Below, piece after piece: positions 49,913-58,314 of a stretch of 64,000 nucleotides of DNA (position 1 is its first letter; each line of letters begins with the position of its first letter). The notes under the pieces are model-generated. The model had not been told where the DNA came from. It worked only from the letters and a program-made list of their open reading frames with translations, and did no database searches. Made by a program: the position numbers and the translations under genes. The stretch comes from Acetobacteraceae bacterium (GTDB lineage Bacteria > Pseudomonadota > Alphaproteobacteria > Acetobacterales > Acetobacteraceae), in assembly GCA_947474705.1 (NCBI GenBank), contig CANJJS010000012.1, positions 20,930 through 84,929 on the forward strand, written 5' to 3'.

Positions 49913-50752
49913 ATGAAATTCGGAGCCGGTTTTCCTCTGAAAGCCATGGCGGACGCCGCGGCGATCCGCGATTACGCCCAGACCCTGGAGGGCGCCGGCT
50001 TCGATTTCACCAGCACGGCCGGACATGTGTTGGGCCAGCCCGCCGGGACCTACCCGGACCGGGCCGCGCCGCAATATACGGGACCGTTCAACGATCCTTT
50101 CGTGACTTTCGCCTTTCTGGCGGGTGTCACGACATCGATCCGTTTCATGTCCGCCATTTTAATTTTGCCCGCGCTGCCAACCGCCCTCGTCGCGAAACAG
50201 GCGGCGGAACTGGCGCTGGTCTCCGGCGGGCGCTTCGATCTTGGGATCGGCGTCAGTTGGAACGGCGCGGAATACCGGGCGCTCGGACAAAATCCGAAAA
50301 ACCGCGGCACCAGGCTGGAAGAGCAGGTGTCCCTGCTGCGCCGTTTCTGGTCCGAACCCTATCTGACTTTCGCGAGCGAACAGCACGATATCGCCAATCT
50401 CGGACTCGCCCGGCCCGCGTCCGTTCCCATCTGGTTCGGCACCGAAACAGGCGAAACGGCGCTGCGCCGCGTCGCGCGTCTCGCCGATGGCTGGATGTCG
50501 ATCGGAAATTTTCTTCCGCATGTCCCGCGTTTTCAGCAATATTTGCGCGAAGCGGGTCGCGATCCCACGGGTTTCCCGATCCGCGGCTCGGTCGTCGCGG
50601 GCGATGGCGGGCCTGACACCTGGATCGAGACCGCGCGAAAATATCGCGATGCCGGCGTGACCCACATAACGATTGGCGCGCCACCGGGCCTTTCGCCCGA
50701 ACTGTCTTTGGCGCGGATTGTCGAGGCACGCGCCGCGATGGCGGCGGCATGA
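49913..50752 (+). CDS. LLM-class (luciferase-like) oxidoreductase
   Basis: This 279-residue TIM-barrel oxidoreductase matches the LLM family, with MKFGAGFPLKAMADAAAIRD, then FLAGVTTSIRFMSAILILPA and KQAAELALVSGGRFDLGIGV. The later VPIWFGTETGETALRRVARL ADG segment is typical of F420-dependent members; F420 or FMN use cannot be decided from sequence. The gene starts 2 nt after the alcohol dehydrogenase stop and overlaps the next gene by 4 nt (ATGA). Likely part of a catabolic unit that oxidises an alcohol and then the product. Substrate unknown. Confidence 0.88.
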   Translation: MKFGAGFPLKAMADAAAIRDYAQTLEGAGFDFTSTAGHVLGQPAGTYPDRAAPQYTGPFNDPFVTFAFLAGVTTSIRFMSAILILPALPTALVAKQAAELALVSGGRFDLGIGVSWNGAEYRALGQNPKNRGTRLEEQVSLLRRFWSEPYLTFASEQHDIANLGLARPASVPIWFGTETGETALRRVARLADGWMSIGNFLPHVPRFQQYLREAGRDPTGFPIRGSVVAGDGGPDTWIETARKYRDAGVTHITIGAPPGLSPELSLARIVEARAAMAAA

Positions 50753-51543
50753 CGCCGATCCGTCATTTCGAAACCGGCACGGGCGGCGCGCCGTTCGTGT
50801 TCGTCCACGGTTTCGCCTGCGCCCATGCCGACTGGGACGCGCAGGCCGCCTGTTTCGCGCCGAAGCATCGCGTCGTGACCGTCGATCTCCGGGGCCACGG
50901 CGACTCGCCCGGCACCGCCGCCAGTTGTTCGGTGGAACGTTACGGCGCCGATGTCGCGGAGGTCATGCGCGCGCTGTCGCTGCCGCCCGCGATTGTCGTG
51001 GGCCACAGCATGGGCTGCCGCGTGGCGGTGGAGGCCGCGTTGCAGGCGCCGGACCGGACAAAAGCGGTCATTCTGGTCGATGGCAGCCAGTTCGCCGGAT
51101 CGGCGGTCGCCGCGAATACCACGCGTTTCGCAAGTCCGGGCGGCTACGAGGCCTCGGCCGCCGCTTTGTTCAAGGACATGTTCACCGCGAAAAGCGATCC
51201 CGCCGTCGCGGCCGCCGTGCTCGCGCGTGCCCTGCGTCTGCCGAAGGATGTCGGCGAGAAAATGCTGACGGATATGCCGCGTTACGACACACTCCGCCTG
51301 GAGGCCTCGCTTGGCTGCCTGCTTGTGCCGGTCATGGCGTTGCAGACCACGTCCCGCGACTCGAACGGCCAGCGCGCGAGCCTGCGGCGAGGGCAGACGA
51401 CGCCTTATCTCGAGATGTTACGGGCGCGGGTGCCTGGTGTCCGGATCGATATCGTCGAAGACGCCGGGCATTTTCCGCAGTTGGATGAACCCGCCCAAAC
51501 GAACGCGGCGATCGCGTCCTTTGTCGCGGGTCTCGCGGACTGA
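50749..51543 (+). CDS. Alpha/beta hydrolase
   Basis: This 264-residue hydrolase has the oxyanion loop FVHGFACAHADWDAQ, DLRGHGDSPG, nucleophile elbow GHSMGCRVAVEAAL with Ser near residue 86, and final His in EDAGHFPQLDEP. The acid residue is not obvious in the ALQTTSRDSN region. Its ATG overlaps the LLM stop by 4 nt (ATGA), so it is translationally coupled. It may cleave an ester or lactone made by the upstream oxidoreductases. No gene-level homology call beyond the fold is justified. Confidence 0.87.
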   Translation: MTPIRHFETGTGGAPFVFVHGFACAHADWDAQAACFAPKHRVVTVDLRGHGDSPGTAASCSVERYGADVAEVMRALSLPPAIVVGHSMGCRVAVEAALQAPDRTKAVILVDGSQFAGSAVAANTTRFASPGGYEASAAALFKDMFTAKSDPAVAAAVLARALRLPKDVGEKMLTDMPRYDTLRLEASLGCLLVPVMALQTTSRDSNGQRASLRRGQTTPYLEMLRARVPGVRIDIVEDAGHFPQLDEPAQTNAAIASFVAGLAD

Positions 51544-51659
51544 AAGCCGGCGCGGCGGCGTGTCGAAAAATCAGGCCATATGGCCGATGCGACGGCCCGG
51601 TTCGTGTTCCAGCGCCGTATCGTGCGGGATGGGGAGAACCATGACAGCCCCGGCCGCGC

Positions 51660-51734
51660 CCCCGCCGCGACGGAGTCGATGAAGGCGATGCCGGCGGCGG
51701 CGGAGGGGCCCGTGAGAAAATTCGGCGCCTGGGT
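51660..51734 (-). pseudogene. Short remnant resembling an MFS (ACS-family) transporter
   Basis: On the minus strand between the molybdoenzyme stop (51746) and the hydrolase, one frame reads TQAPNFLTGPSAAAGIAFID then SVAAG. It closely resembles the conserved loop-to-helix segment of anion:cation symporters of the phthalate/4-hydroxyphenylacetate permease type (xFLTGxAAAAGIALINSxG). The similarity then breaks into another frame with FSPSRTIRRWNT. No start or further similarity is visible, so it reads as the scar of a deleted carrier gene. The rest of 51544-51745 has no gene. Confidence 0.35.
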
Positions 51735-51745
51735 CCCGAGGTGGA

Positions 51746-53812
51746 TCAGGTGGGTTCCGCACGCAACCAGACGGCCGTATCGTGAAAGACCGCGCCGCCC
51801 GCCGGTGGCCCAGGATCGTCGCTGGTCAAGGCGTTGATGCCGATACCGCCCTCGAAACACTCGGACGGCCAGACGCTTTCCGAGACCAGCACGCCGGTTT
51901 GCTGACCGGCGGCGAATTTCGCGTGCAGAACGACCTCGCCACGGTTATTGCCCAACCGGACCTTGGCGCCGTCGGCGATGTTCAGAACGGCGGCGTCGTC
52001 CGGGTGAACCAGGACGGTTGGCCGCCCCTCGCGTTTGCGGCCCGAGGCCATTTCCGAAAAGCTGGTATTCAGAAAACTTCGCGCGGGCGCCGTGACCAGG
52101 CGGAACGGCCGATCCGGCGCGGTATCGTCGATCGTCGTCATATGGTCCGGCAATTTCGGCATGATCGCGTGGTTGTCGCCAAAGCGCGACCAGTCCGGCG
52201 CGAAATGGAATTTCTTATCGGGCTGCGGGAACCCGTTGAGAAAATGCGTTTCCTCCCACGGCGGCATCGCATCGACCCAGCGTTCTCGCAGCACGGTGTC
52301 GGCGTCCGGCCAGCCCGAGGCCTTCAGTGTTTCGTCGACGATCTCCATCGCCGTTATCTCGAACCCGCGATGCACCGCGCCCAGACGGCGGGCGAGGGCC
52401 TGTATCACCTCGTGGTTGGAGCGGCATTCGCCGGGGGGATCGATCAGTTTGGGACCGATCTGGATGTGGCTGTGACCGCCCGCCTGATAAAGATCGTCGT
52501 GTTCCATGAACATCGTGGCGGGAAGCACGATATCCGACCAGCGCGCCGTTTCGGTGAGGAATTGTTCGTGTGTCGCGACAAACAAATCCTCGCGTCCAAA
52601 ACCGCGGCGCACCCGGTTCGAATCGGGACAGACCGCCAGCGGATTGTTATTCTGGATCAACATCGCGTGGACCTGAGGCCCGTCGCGCAATTCCGACCGG
52701 TCTCCGGTCAGCACGCTGCCAACACGGCTCATGTCCAGCACGCGAATCTTCGTATCGACCGCGTCCAAACCTTCGATCAGCGTCTTGTTCCAGCGATACA
52801 TCCCGCGATTGGACCACAGCGCCCCACCGCCCTCATGCTTCCAGGCACCCGTGACGGCGGGCAGGCAACTGACGGCATGCATATTGGCCACGCCGTTGCG
52901 CCCGCGCGCGAAGCCGTAACCCAGCCGCAAAATGCTCCGCTCCGTCGTGCCATATAAACGCGCGAATTTTTCAATGTCCTCCACCGCCAGGCCCGTGATT
53001 CCCGCGGCCCATTCGGGCGAGCGCGTGGAAAGATGTTGCCGCAGATCCGTGGGGAAATCCGTATATCTCGCCAAATATTCCATGTCCGCGAACCCGTCTC
53101 GGAACGCCACATGCATGACCGCGCAGGCCAGCGCCCCGTCGGTCCCCGGACGAGGCGCCAAATGCCAGTCCGCCACCGCCGCCGTCGGCGTGCGATAGGG
53201 ATCGACGACCACGAATTGCGCGCCGCGTTCCTTCCGCGCGCGCGACACATGCGTCATGACGTTGACCTGAGTCGAAACGGGATTGCCGCCCCACATCGCG
53301 ATCAGATCGGATTTCGCCATCTCGCGAGGATCGATGCCCCGGCTCATCCCCACGCCCGCGTTCCAGCCGATTTCCGGCAGCGTCGTGCAGATCGTCATTT
53401 TTTGCCGGGAGTAACGCATGACATTCCGCAGCCGGTTGATGCCGTCGCGCTGCACCAGGCCCATCGTTCCCGCGAAGAAGAACGGCCACACCGCCTCGCT
53501 GCCATGCTTCGCTGCGACGGCGGAAAATTCGCCCGCGATCCGGTCCAGCGCCTCGTCCCAGCCGATTTGTTTGAACTGCGTCGATCCCTTGGGACCCGTG
53601 CGCATCAACGGATGCGTCAGCCGGTCCGGATGATGAATCCGCTCCGCGTAACGGCTGACCTTCGAACAAATGACGCCGGACGTATAAGAATTGTCCTCCG
53701 CGCCACGCACCGCGCCAATGCGCGCGCCGTCGATCACCTCCACCGACAAGGCGCAGGTGGAGGGGCAATCGTGCGGGCAGACGGAGGCCCGGAATTCGCT
53801 GACATTATCCAT
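51746..53812 (-). CDS. Molybdopterin (bis-MGD) oxidoreductase with [4Fe-4S] cluster
   Basis: This 688-residue DMSO-reductase-family enzyme begins with a [4Fe-4S] motif: Cys12, Cys16, Cys20 (VCPHDCPSTC) and Cys49 (VICSKVSRYAERI). IGWDEALDRIAGEFSAVAAK, WGGNPVSTQVNVMTHV and FVVVDPYRTPTA are the usual family landmarks, and VRLGNNRGEVVLHA lies in the C-terminal molydopterin-binding beta domain. There is no Tat signal, so it is probably cytoplasmic. It resembles assimilatory or stand-alone oxidoreductases. The substrate is undefined. Divergent from the CocE gene at 53870. Confidence 0.92.
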   Translation of the reverse strand: MDNVSEFRASVCPHDCPSTCALSVEVIDGARIGAVRGAEDNSYTSGVICSKVSRYAERIHHPDRLTHPLMRTGPKGSTQFKQIGWDEALDRIAGEFSAVAAKHGSEAVWPFFFAGTMGLVQRDGINRLRNVMRYSRQKMTICTTLPEIGWNAGVGMSRGIDPREMAKSDLIAMWGGNPVSTQVNVMTHVSRARKERGAQFVVVDPYRTPTAAVADWHLAPRPGTDGALACAVMHVAFRDGFADMEYLARYTDFPTDLRQHLSTRSPEWAAGITGLAVEDIEKFARLYGTTERSILRLGYGFARGRNGVANMHAVSCLPAVTGAWKHEGGGALWSNRGMYRWNKTLIEGLDAVDTKIRVLDMSRVGSVLTGDRSELRDGPQVHAMLIQNNNPLAVCPDSNRVRRGFGREDLFVATHEQFLTETARWSDIVLPATMFMEHDDLYQAGGHSHIQIGPKLIDPPGECRSNHEVIQALARRLGAVHRGFEITAMEIVDETLKASGWPDADTVLRERWVDAMPPWEETHFLNGFPQPDKKFHFAPDWSRFGDNHAIMPKLPDHMTTIDDTAPDRPFRLVTAPARSFLNTSFSEMASGRKREGRPTVLVHPDDAAVLNIADGAKVRLGNNRGEVVLHAKFAAGQQTGVLVSESVWPSECFEGGIGINALTSDDPGPPAGGAVFHDTAVWLRAEPT

Positions 53813-53869
53813 CCGGGAAGCCTATCGCATCGCGCCCGCCAATGGCAAAATCGCCGTGGAGGTGATGCC

Positions 53870-55669
53870 ATGCCCGAAACATTCATGGTCGCGATGCGCG
53901 ACGGAGTCCGGCTCGCGACGGATGTGTATCTGCCGGACGGCGCGGGCCCGTTCCCCATGGTGCTGGAACGCACGCCCTACGGACGCCAGGAAGCCAGCCG
54001 TAGCGAGATCACCGCGGCCAATGCGACCCCCGCCTCCCGCGCCGAGATCGCGGCGTATTTCACCGCCCATGGTTACGCCGTCGTTTACCAGGACACCCGC
54101 GGCCGCTATGGTTCCGAAGGCGTCTTCGAAAAATATCTCTCGGACGGAGAGGACGGGTACGACACCTGCGCCTGGCTCGTCGCGCAAACATGGTCGGACG
54201 GCCGCATCTGCACCATGGGGCTCTCCTATTCCGCTCACACCCAGGCCGCGCTGGGCTGCCTCGACGCGCCCGGCGTGGTCGCGCAAATCCTGGATTGCGG
54301 CGGATTTTCCAACGCCTGGCGCTCCGGCATTCGTCAAAACGGCGCCTTCGAACTGAAGCAGGCGTCATGGGCTTTTCGAAACGCCCTCGTTTCGCCGGAA
54401 GCCATGGCCAACCCCGTCCTGAAAGCCGCCCTCGCGGCCGAGGATATCCGCGACTGGTTCACGCGCATGCCCTGGAAGCCCGGACATTCGCCGTTACGCC
54501 ATCACCCCGATTACGAAAACTACCTGTTCGAGCAATGGACGCATGGCGCGCTCGACGATTTCTGGCGCCAGCTCGGCATCTGGACCGAAGGTTACTACCA
54601 GGACTACAGCAAAGCGGCCTGTGTGCATATGTCGTCTTGGTACGATCCCTATTCCCTGACCGCCGCGACGAATTATCTCGGTCTCATCGCCGCCGCGAAA
54701 GGCCCGCAGCGCCTCATCCTGGGCCCATGGACCCACGGCGACCGCTCCGACTCCGTCTTCGGCGACGTTTCCTTTGGAGACAAAGCCCCGCTCGACCACT
54801 GGGCTGGCGACTGGCGCGCCTACCGGCTCCACTTCTTCGACCATGTCGTCAAAGGCACGCCGCTAGAAGAACCGAATATCCGGATTTTCGTGATGGGCGG
54901 CGGCTCCGGCCGGCGCACGCCGGAAGGCAAACTGGACCACGGCGGCCAGTGGATCGACTCGCCGTCCTGGCCGCCGCTGGACACCCGGATTGTTCCATTC
55001 CATCTGCATGACAACGGAAACCTAGATCCCGCCACCGCGTCGGAAGCCACGATCTCCTACGACTTCGACCCCGCCCATCCGGTCCCAACCATCGGCGGCG
55101 CCTTCTCCAGCCTCGAACCCGTCGCCTCCGCCGGCGCCTTCGATCAGGTCGAATCGCCCGAATTTTTCGGCTGCGCGCCGCCCTATCTTCCTTTGTCGTC
55201 CCGGCCGGATGTCCTGAGTTTCCAAACCGCGCCCTTGACCGTGCCACTCCGCATCGCCGGACCCGTCGAGGCCGATCTCTGGGTCGAAACCGACGGCCCC
55301 GACACGGATTTCACCGCCAAACTGATCGACGTCCACCCGCCCTCCGCCGATTATCCGCGGGGTTACGCGATGAACCTGACCGATGGCATTTGCCGGTTAC
55401 GCTATGTGGAGGACCCCTCCACCCCGCGCTTCCGGGTACCAGGGGAAATCGTGCGTATCCGTATCGTTCTGTTCCCCACCGCCAATCTTTTCCTGCCGGG
55501 ACACCGCGTCCGCCTCGATATCTCCTCGTCCAATTTCCCAAAATTCGACGTCAACCCGAACACCGGGGAACCGGAAGGCAAAGCCCGGCGGAAACGCGTC
55601 GCGTGTAACACCGTTCACCTTGGCGGCGCGAAACCCAGCGCGATCTTGCTGCCGGTCTTGAAGGACTGA
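53870..55669 (+). CDS. CocE/NonD-family hydrolase (S15 peptidase-like)
   Basis: This 599-residue serine hydrolase has the nucleophile Ser119 in TMGLSYSAHTQ, oxyanion segment FTAHGYAVVYQDTRGRYGSE, and a late catalytic His in GPWTHGDRSDSV. The C-terminal jelly-roll beta domain of CocE/S15 runs about 340-599 (VPLRIAGPVEADLWVETDGP, LIDVHPPSADYPRGY). It may hydrolyse an ester, amide or X-Pro peptide in the cytoplasm. GGAGGT lies 6 nt before the ATG at 53870. It ends 2 bp from the convergent HpcH-family gene. Confidence 0.9.
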   Translation: MPETFMVAMRDGVRLATDVYLPDGAGPFPMVLERTPYGRQEASRSEITAANATPASRAEIAAYFTAHGYAVVYQDTRGRYGSEGVFEKYLSDGEDGYDTCAWLVAQTWSDGRICTMGLSYSAHTQAALGCLDAPGVVAQILDCGGFSNAWRSGIRQNGAFELKQASWAFRNALVSPEAMANPVLKAALAAEDIRDWFTRMPWKPGHSPLRHHPDYENYLFEQWTHGALDDFWRQLGIWTEGYYQDYSKAACVHMSSWYDPYSLTAATNYLGLIAAAKGPQRLILGPWTHGDRSDSVFGDVSFGDKAPLDHWAGDWRAYRLHFFDHVVKGTPLEEPNIRIFVMGGGSGRRTPEGKLDHGGQWIDSPSWPPLDTRIVPFHLHDNGNLDPATASEATISYDFDPAHPVPTIGGAFSSLEPVASAGAFDQVESPEFFGCAPPYLPLSSRPDVLSFQTAPLTVPLRIAGPVEADLWVETDGPDTDFTAKLIDVHPPSADYPRGYAMNLTDGICRLRYVEDPSTPRFRVPGEIVRIRIVLFPTANLFLPGHRVRLDISSSNFPKFDVNPNTGEPEGKARRKRVACNTVHLGGAKPSAILLPVLKD

Positions 55670-55671
55670 CC

Positions 55672-56532
55672 CTACGCCCGGCCCGAAACCCGCAAACCTT
55701 TCTCCAGTGCCGCGAAGGACGGCACCACACCGGGCATCAGGAACCGGAACCCCTGTTCGATCAGGGCTTCCACGTTCCTCGCGTCCACATGCGGATGGCC
55801 GCAGACAACGTTGTACTGCTTGCAAATGGCGAGAATATCCGCGATCGCCGAGGCCACCGTGGGGTGCTCGTACTGTCGCGGATAGCCAAGATCCTGCGAC
55901 AAATCCCCTTCGCCGATCAGCACCGCGCCGATCCCTTCCACCTGCTCCAGCATCCGCGGCAGATTGGCGATCGCGCGCTTTTCCTCGCACATGATCACGC
56001 ACATGATTTCGCCGTCGGGGTTCAGCGGCCAGACATCCGCTTTTTTGTAATATTCCTGGTCTGTCAGGCCCCAATACCGCGACGCCGTGCGTGGCGCGTC
56101 GCCGCGCTGGCCCGCCGGCTCGTAATATTTCGCCTCGCGCGGCCGAGGATAACGGCACGCCGCCACCGCGCTCCGGGCCTCGTCGACCGAGGACACATGC
56201 GGCCAGACAATGCCGTAAACGCCGATATCCAGCACCTGCTTCGCGATCCACTGCATCCGCTCGCCCCCATTGGGCGGAATGCGCACGAACGGCGCGACGG
56301 CGGGGGCAATAGACCCGGACTCCACGATCTGGCGCCGGTTCAGCATGTATTGCATGCAATCCCGCAGCGCCTTGATGTCGTAGGGATTATGTTCCATTTC
56401 GAACACAACCCCATCGAACGGCGCCCCAGAAATTGTCAGCGCGTTGGCGATTTCCGCGCTGGTGAACGGCGCGAACGCCGGCTTTCCCGATTCCAGCGCC
56501 TTGATGACGCCGTTCAGCCGAGGAGTTTCCAT
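55672..56532 (-). CDS. HpcH/HpaI aldolase family enzyme
   Basis: This 286-residue TIM-barrel class II aldolase has the metal-binding FEMEHNPYD, the catalytic VRIPPNGGERMQWIAKQVLD and VWPHVSSVDEARSAV. VLIGEGDLSQDLGYPR holds the later metal/keto-acid-binding residues. The family cleaves 4-hydroxy-2-ketoacids such as 4-hydroxy-2-oxoheptanedioate into pyruvate or oxaloacetate plus an aldehyde. It stands downstream of the PBP-like gene (2-nt gap) in an operon transcribed leftward from 58.2 kb. Context with the racemase-like gene suggests degradation of a hydroxylated dicarboxylate. Confidence 0.88.
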   Translation of the reverse strand: METPRLNGVIKALESGKPAFAPFTSAEIANALTISGAPFDGVVFEMEHNPYDIKALRDCMQYMLNRRQIVESGSIAPAVAPFVRIPPNGGERMQWIAKQVLDIGVYGIVWPHVSSVDEARSAVAACRYPRPREAKYYEPAGQRGDAPRTASRYWGLTDQEYYKKADVWPLNPDGEIMCVIMCEEKRAIANLPRMLEQVEGIGAVLIGEGDLSQDLGYPRQYEHPTVASAIADILAICKQYNVVCGHPHVDARNVEALIEQGFRFLMPGVVPSFAALEKGLRVSGRA

Positions 56533-56534
56533 CG

Positions 56535-57425
56535 TCACCCTCCCGTGTAAAACAAGTCTTCGGGACGATAGACGCGCGGCACCAGCCCCTGTTCGGCGGC
56601 GTAACGGAGGCACAGTTCGATGCCGGTCCGGTTCGCCTCCAGCCCATAGGGGAGGGGATCGCCACCGACGATCGACGCGTATCGCGCCTCTGAACTTTCC
56701 CCCGTGCCCGCCGCCTTCGCCGCGAAAAACAGCCGCATCAGCTCCGCGCCAAGGCCAGGATTGTCCCGCAGCAGCGCCGTCTTCACGCAAACGACATGAT
56801 TAACCGGATAGGCCCCGGTCTGGCGATACCAGTCCGCCGCGGCCTGGTGCGCATCCGGAATGACCGTTCGTGTCAGCGATGTATCCAGACCCGTCAGAGC
56901 AATGCCCGCGTCGATCTCGCCTGACAGCAGCATCGCCTTCAGGTCCTGACCCGGCCCGATTCGCTCGACATTGGGGGGATCGCGATATTCCTGGACATGC
57001 GCGTCTTCTTCCGTAACCCAGGTGATGGATCGGTGATCGACGCCGTGGGACTCAAGCAAAATCCCGCGCAGCCAGATCCCCGTGGTCTGCGAAAACGCCC
57101 GCACCCCGACGCGCTTGCCCGCCAAATCCTCCGGACCGCGCAACGAGGACTCCTTCGGACACATCAGCGCCCCATGATGAAACCCCCGGAACACCACCAC
57201 CGGCAGCGCCGTCAGCCCTTTCCCAAACGCCTCCGCCTGCGCGTGAGTCGTCAGCGCGATCTCGCAAAGGTCGAAATCTCCGGTGCGGACCATGCGGCGG
57301 AAGGCGCGGGTGATCGGATTCACCGTCTCCCACTCGAAAGACACCATGTCCGAACGCACCGCGCCGCTTTTCAGCGCCGCGACATGCGGATAATCGGCGA
57401 TGGCGGATTTCAGAACCAGGCTCAT
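56535..57425 (-). CDS. Periplasmic-binding-like cytoplasmic protein (phthalate decarboxylase-like)
   Basis: This 296-residue protein has a type-2 PBP fold without a signal peptide: FDLCEIALTTHAQAEAFGKG, LAGKRVGVRAFSQTTGIWLR, GIALTGLDTSLTRTVIPDAH. The pattern is shared with 4,5-dihydroxyphthalate decarboxylase and ABC substrate-binding proteins of the NMT1/THI5-like type. The lack of a signal argues for a cytoplasmic enzyme. The ATG at 57423-57425 overlaps the stop of the racemase-like gene by 4 nt (ATGA). Exact reaction unknown; a decarboxylase or ring-modifying step is possible. Confidence 0.8.
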   Translation of the reverse strand: MSLVLKSAIADYPHVAALKSGAVRSDMVSFEWETVNPITRAFRRMVRTGDFDLCEIALTTHAQAEAFGKGLTALPVVVFRGFHHGALMCPKESSLRGPEDLAGKRVGVRAFSQTTGIWLRGILLESHGVDHRSITWVTEEDAHVQEYRDPPNVERIGPGQDLKAMLLSGEIDAGIALTGLDTSLTRTVIPDAHQAAADWYRQTGAYPVNHVVCVKTALLRDNPGLGAELMRLFFAAKAAGTGESSEARYASIVGGDPLPYGLEANRTGIELCLRYAAEQGLVPRVYRPEDLFYTGG

Positions 57426-58234
57426 GGCGCTTTCACCGTCGGGTAAATGTCCGCGCCGTAGTGCTCGCGGAACGTTTCGATCAGGCTCGGCGGCGGCGGC
57501 GCGTAAACACATTTCTTCGACACGAAACGTCCGCCCATCAGCCGGTCCAGCTTCACCGCGGCCTCGCCTTGCTTCACCAGATTGACGATGCCGTTCAGGA
57601 TCGGCACCCCATCCGAGGTCTCGTGGATACCGGCATGCGCCAGCAGCGCCATGACCACGCCGCCGGCGGCGATCACGACCTCCGCCCCCGCGTCGGTGTT
57701 CTTCTTCGCGGCCAGGTTGAACTGCCCGACCAGCTCGTCCTGGATCGGGCCCGGTTCGAAGCCCGGCGCGAGGTCGGTCAGCCGTTCGACATTCATCCGG
57801 CTGGCACCCACGAAGCGCGATCGCAATCCCGCGCGATCGACATTCTCCACCACCCGCGGCGTGAATTTCTCGTTGATCGTCACGAAGGAAAAATTCGCGC
57901 CCATCGTGCACGCGACATGCATCGCCGATTCGCACAGGCCGAGCACGGGAATATTGGCGATCTCGCGCGCCTCGCGGATGCCGGGATCGGCGATGTTGCC
58001 AATCAGGAACGCGTCGTACCCTTCCTTGACCGCCGAGGCGACGTTGCGAAGAACCTCGCCGGTTTCCAGATATTCCAGATAGCGGAACTGGTCGCCGACG
58101 CCGCCGATATCCGTGATCCCCGCCACATGGATTTCGGTGCCCTCATCCTTGACCCGGTCGAGAATGCCTTTCAACACGGCGGGGTAACCACCCCACGCCG
58201 CCTGACGCGTCATGCTTTGGTACCACAGCTTCAT
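57422..58234 (-). CDS. Asp/Glu/hydantoin racemase family protein
   Basis: This 270-residue protein has the Asp/Glu racemase fold: MKLWYQSMTRQAAWGG, FLIGNIADPGIREAREIANI and VLGLCESAMHVACTMGANF, with Cys in GLCESA as the probable first catalytic cysteine. The partner Cys normally found in a GCxG segment appears replaced: AEVVIAAGGVVMALLAHAGI has Ala/Gly there. So it may be a maleate isomerase, an arylmalonate-type decarboxylase or a different activity. AGGAGG lies 5 nt before the ATG. It is the first gene of a three-gene operon. Confidence 0.85.
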   Translation of the reverse strand: MKLWYQSMTRQAAWGGYPAVLKGILDRVKDEGTEIHVAGITDIGGVGDQFRYLEYLETGEVLRNVASAVKEGYDAFLIGNIADPGIREAREIANIPVLGLCESAMHVACTMGANFSFVTINEKFTPRVVENVDRAGLRSRFVGASRMNVERLTDLAPGFEPGPIQDELVGQFNLAAKKNTDAGAEVVIAAGGVVMALLAHAGIHETSDGVPILNGIVNLVKQGEAAVKLDRLMGGRFVSKKCVYAPPPPSLIETFREHYGADIYPTVKAP

Positions 58235-58314
58235 TCGTTCCTCCTGGGCCTCGCGGTACTGGTAGCCCAAGGGCACGGGAATGGCTATGTTGGGGGAACA
58301 GAGCGGGGGCGCGA

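Noticed and set aside
53870..55669. Cocaine esterase function
   Set aside because: The CocE name is a fold label; the sequence shows only general serine-hydrolase and jelly-roll features, so a narrow substrate claim is unsupported.
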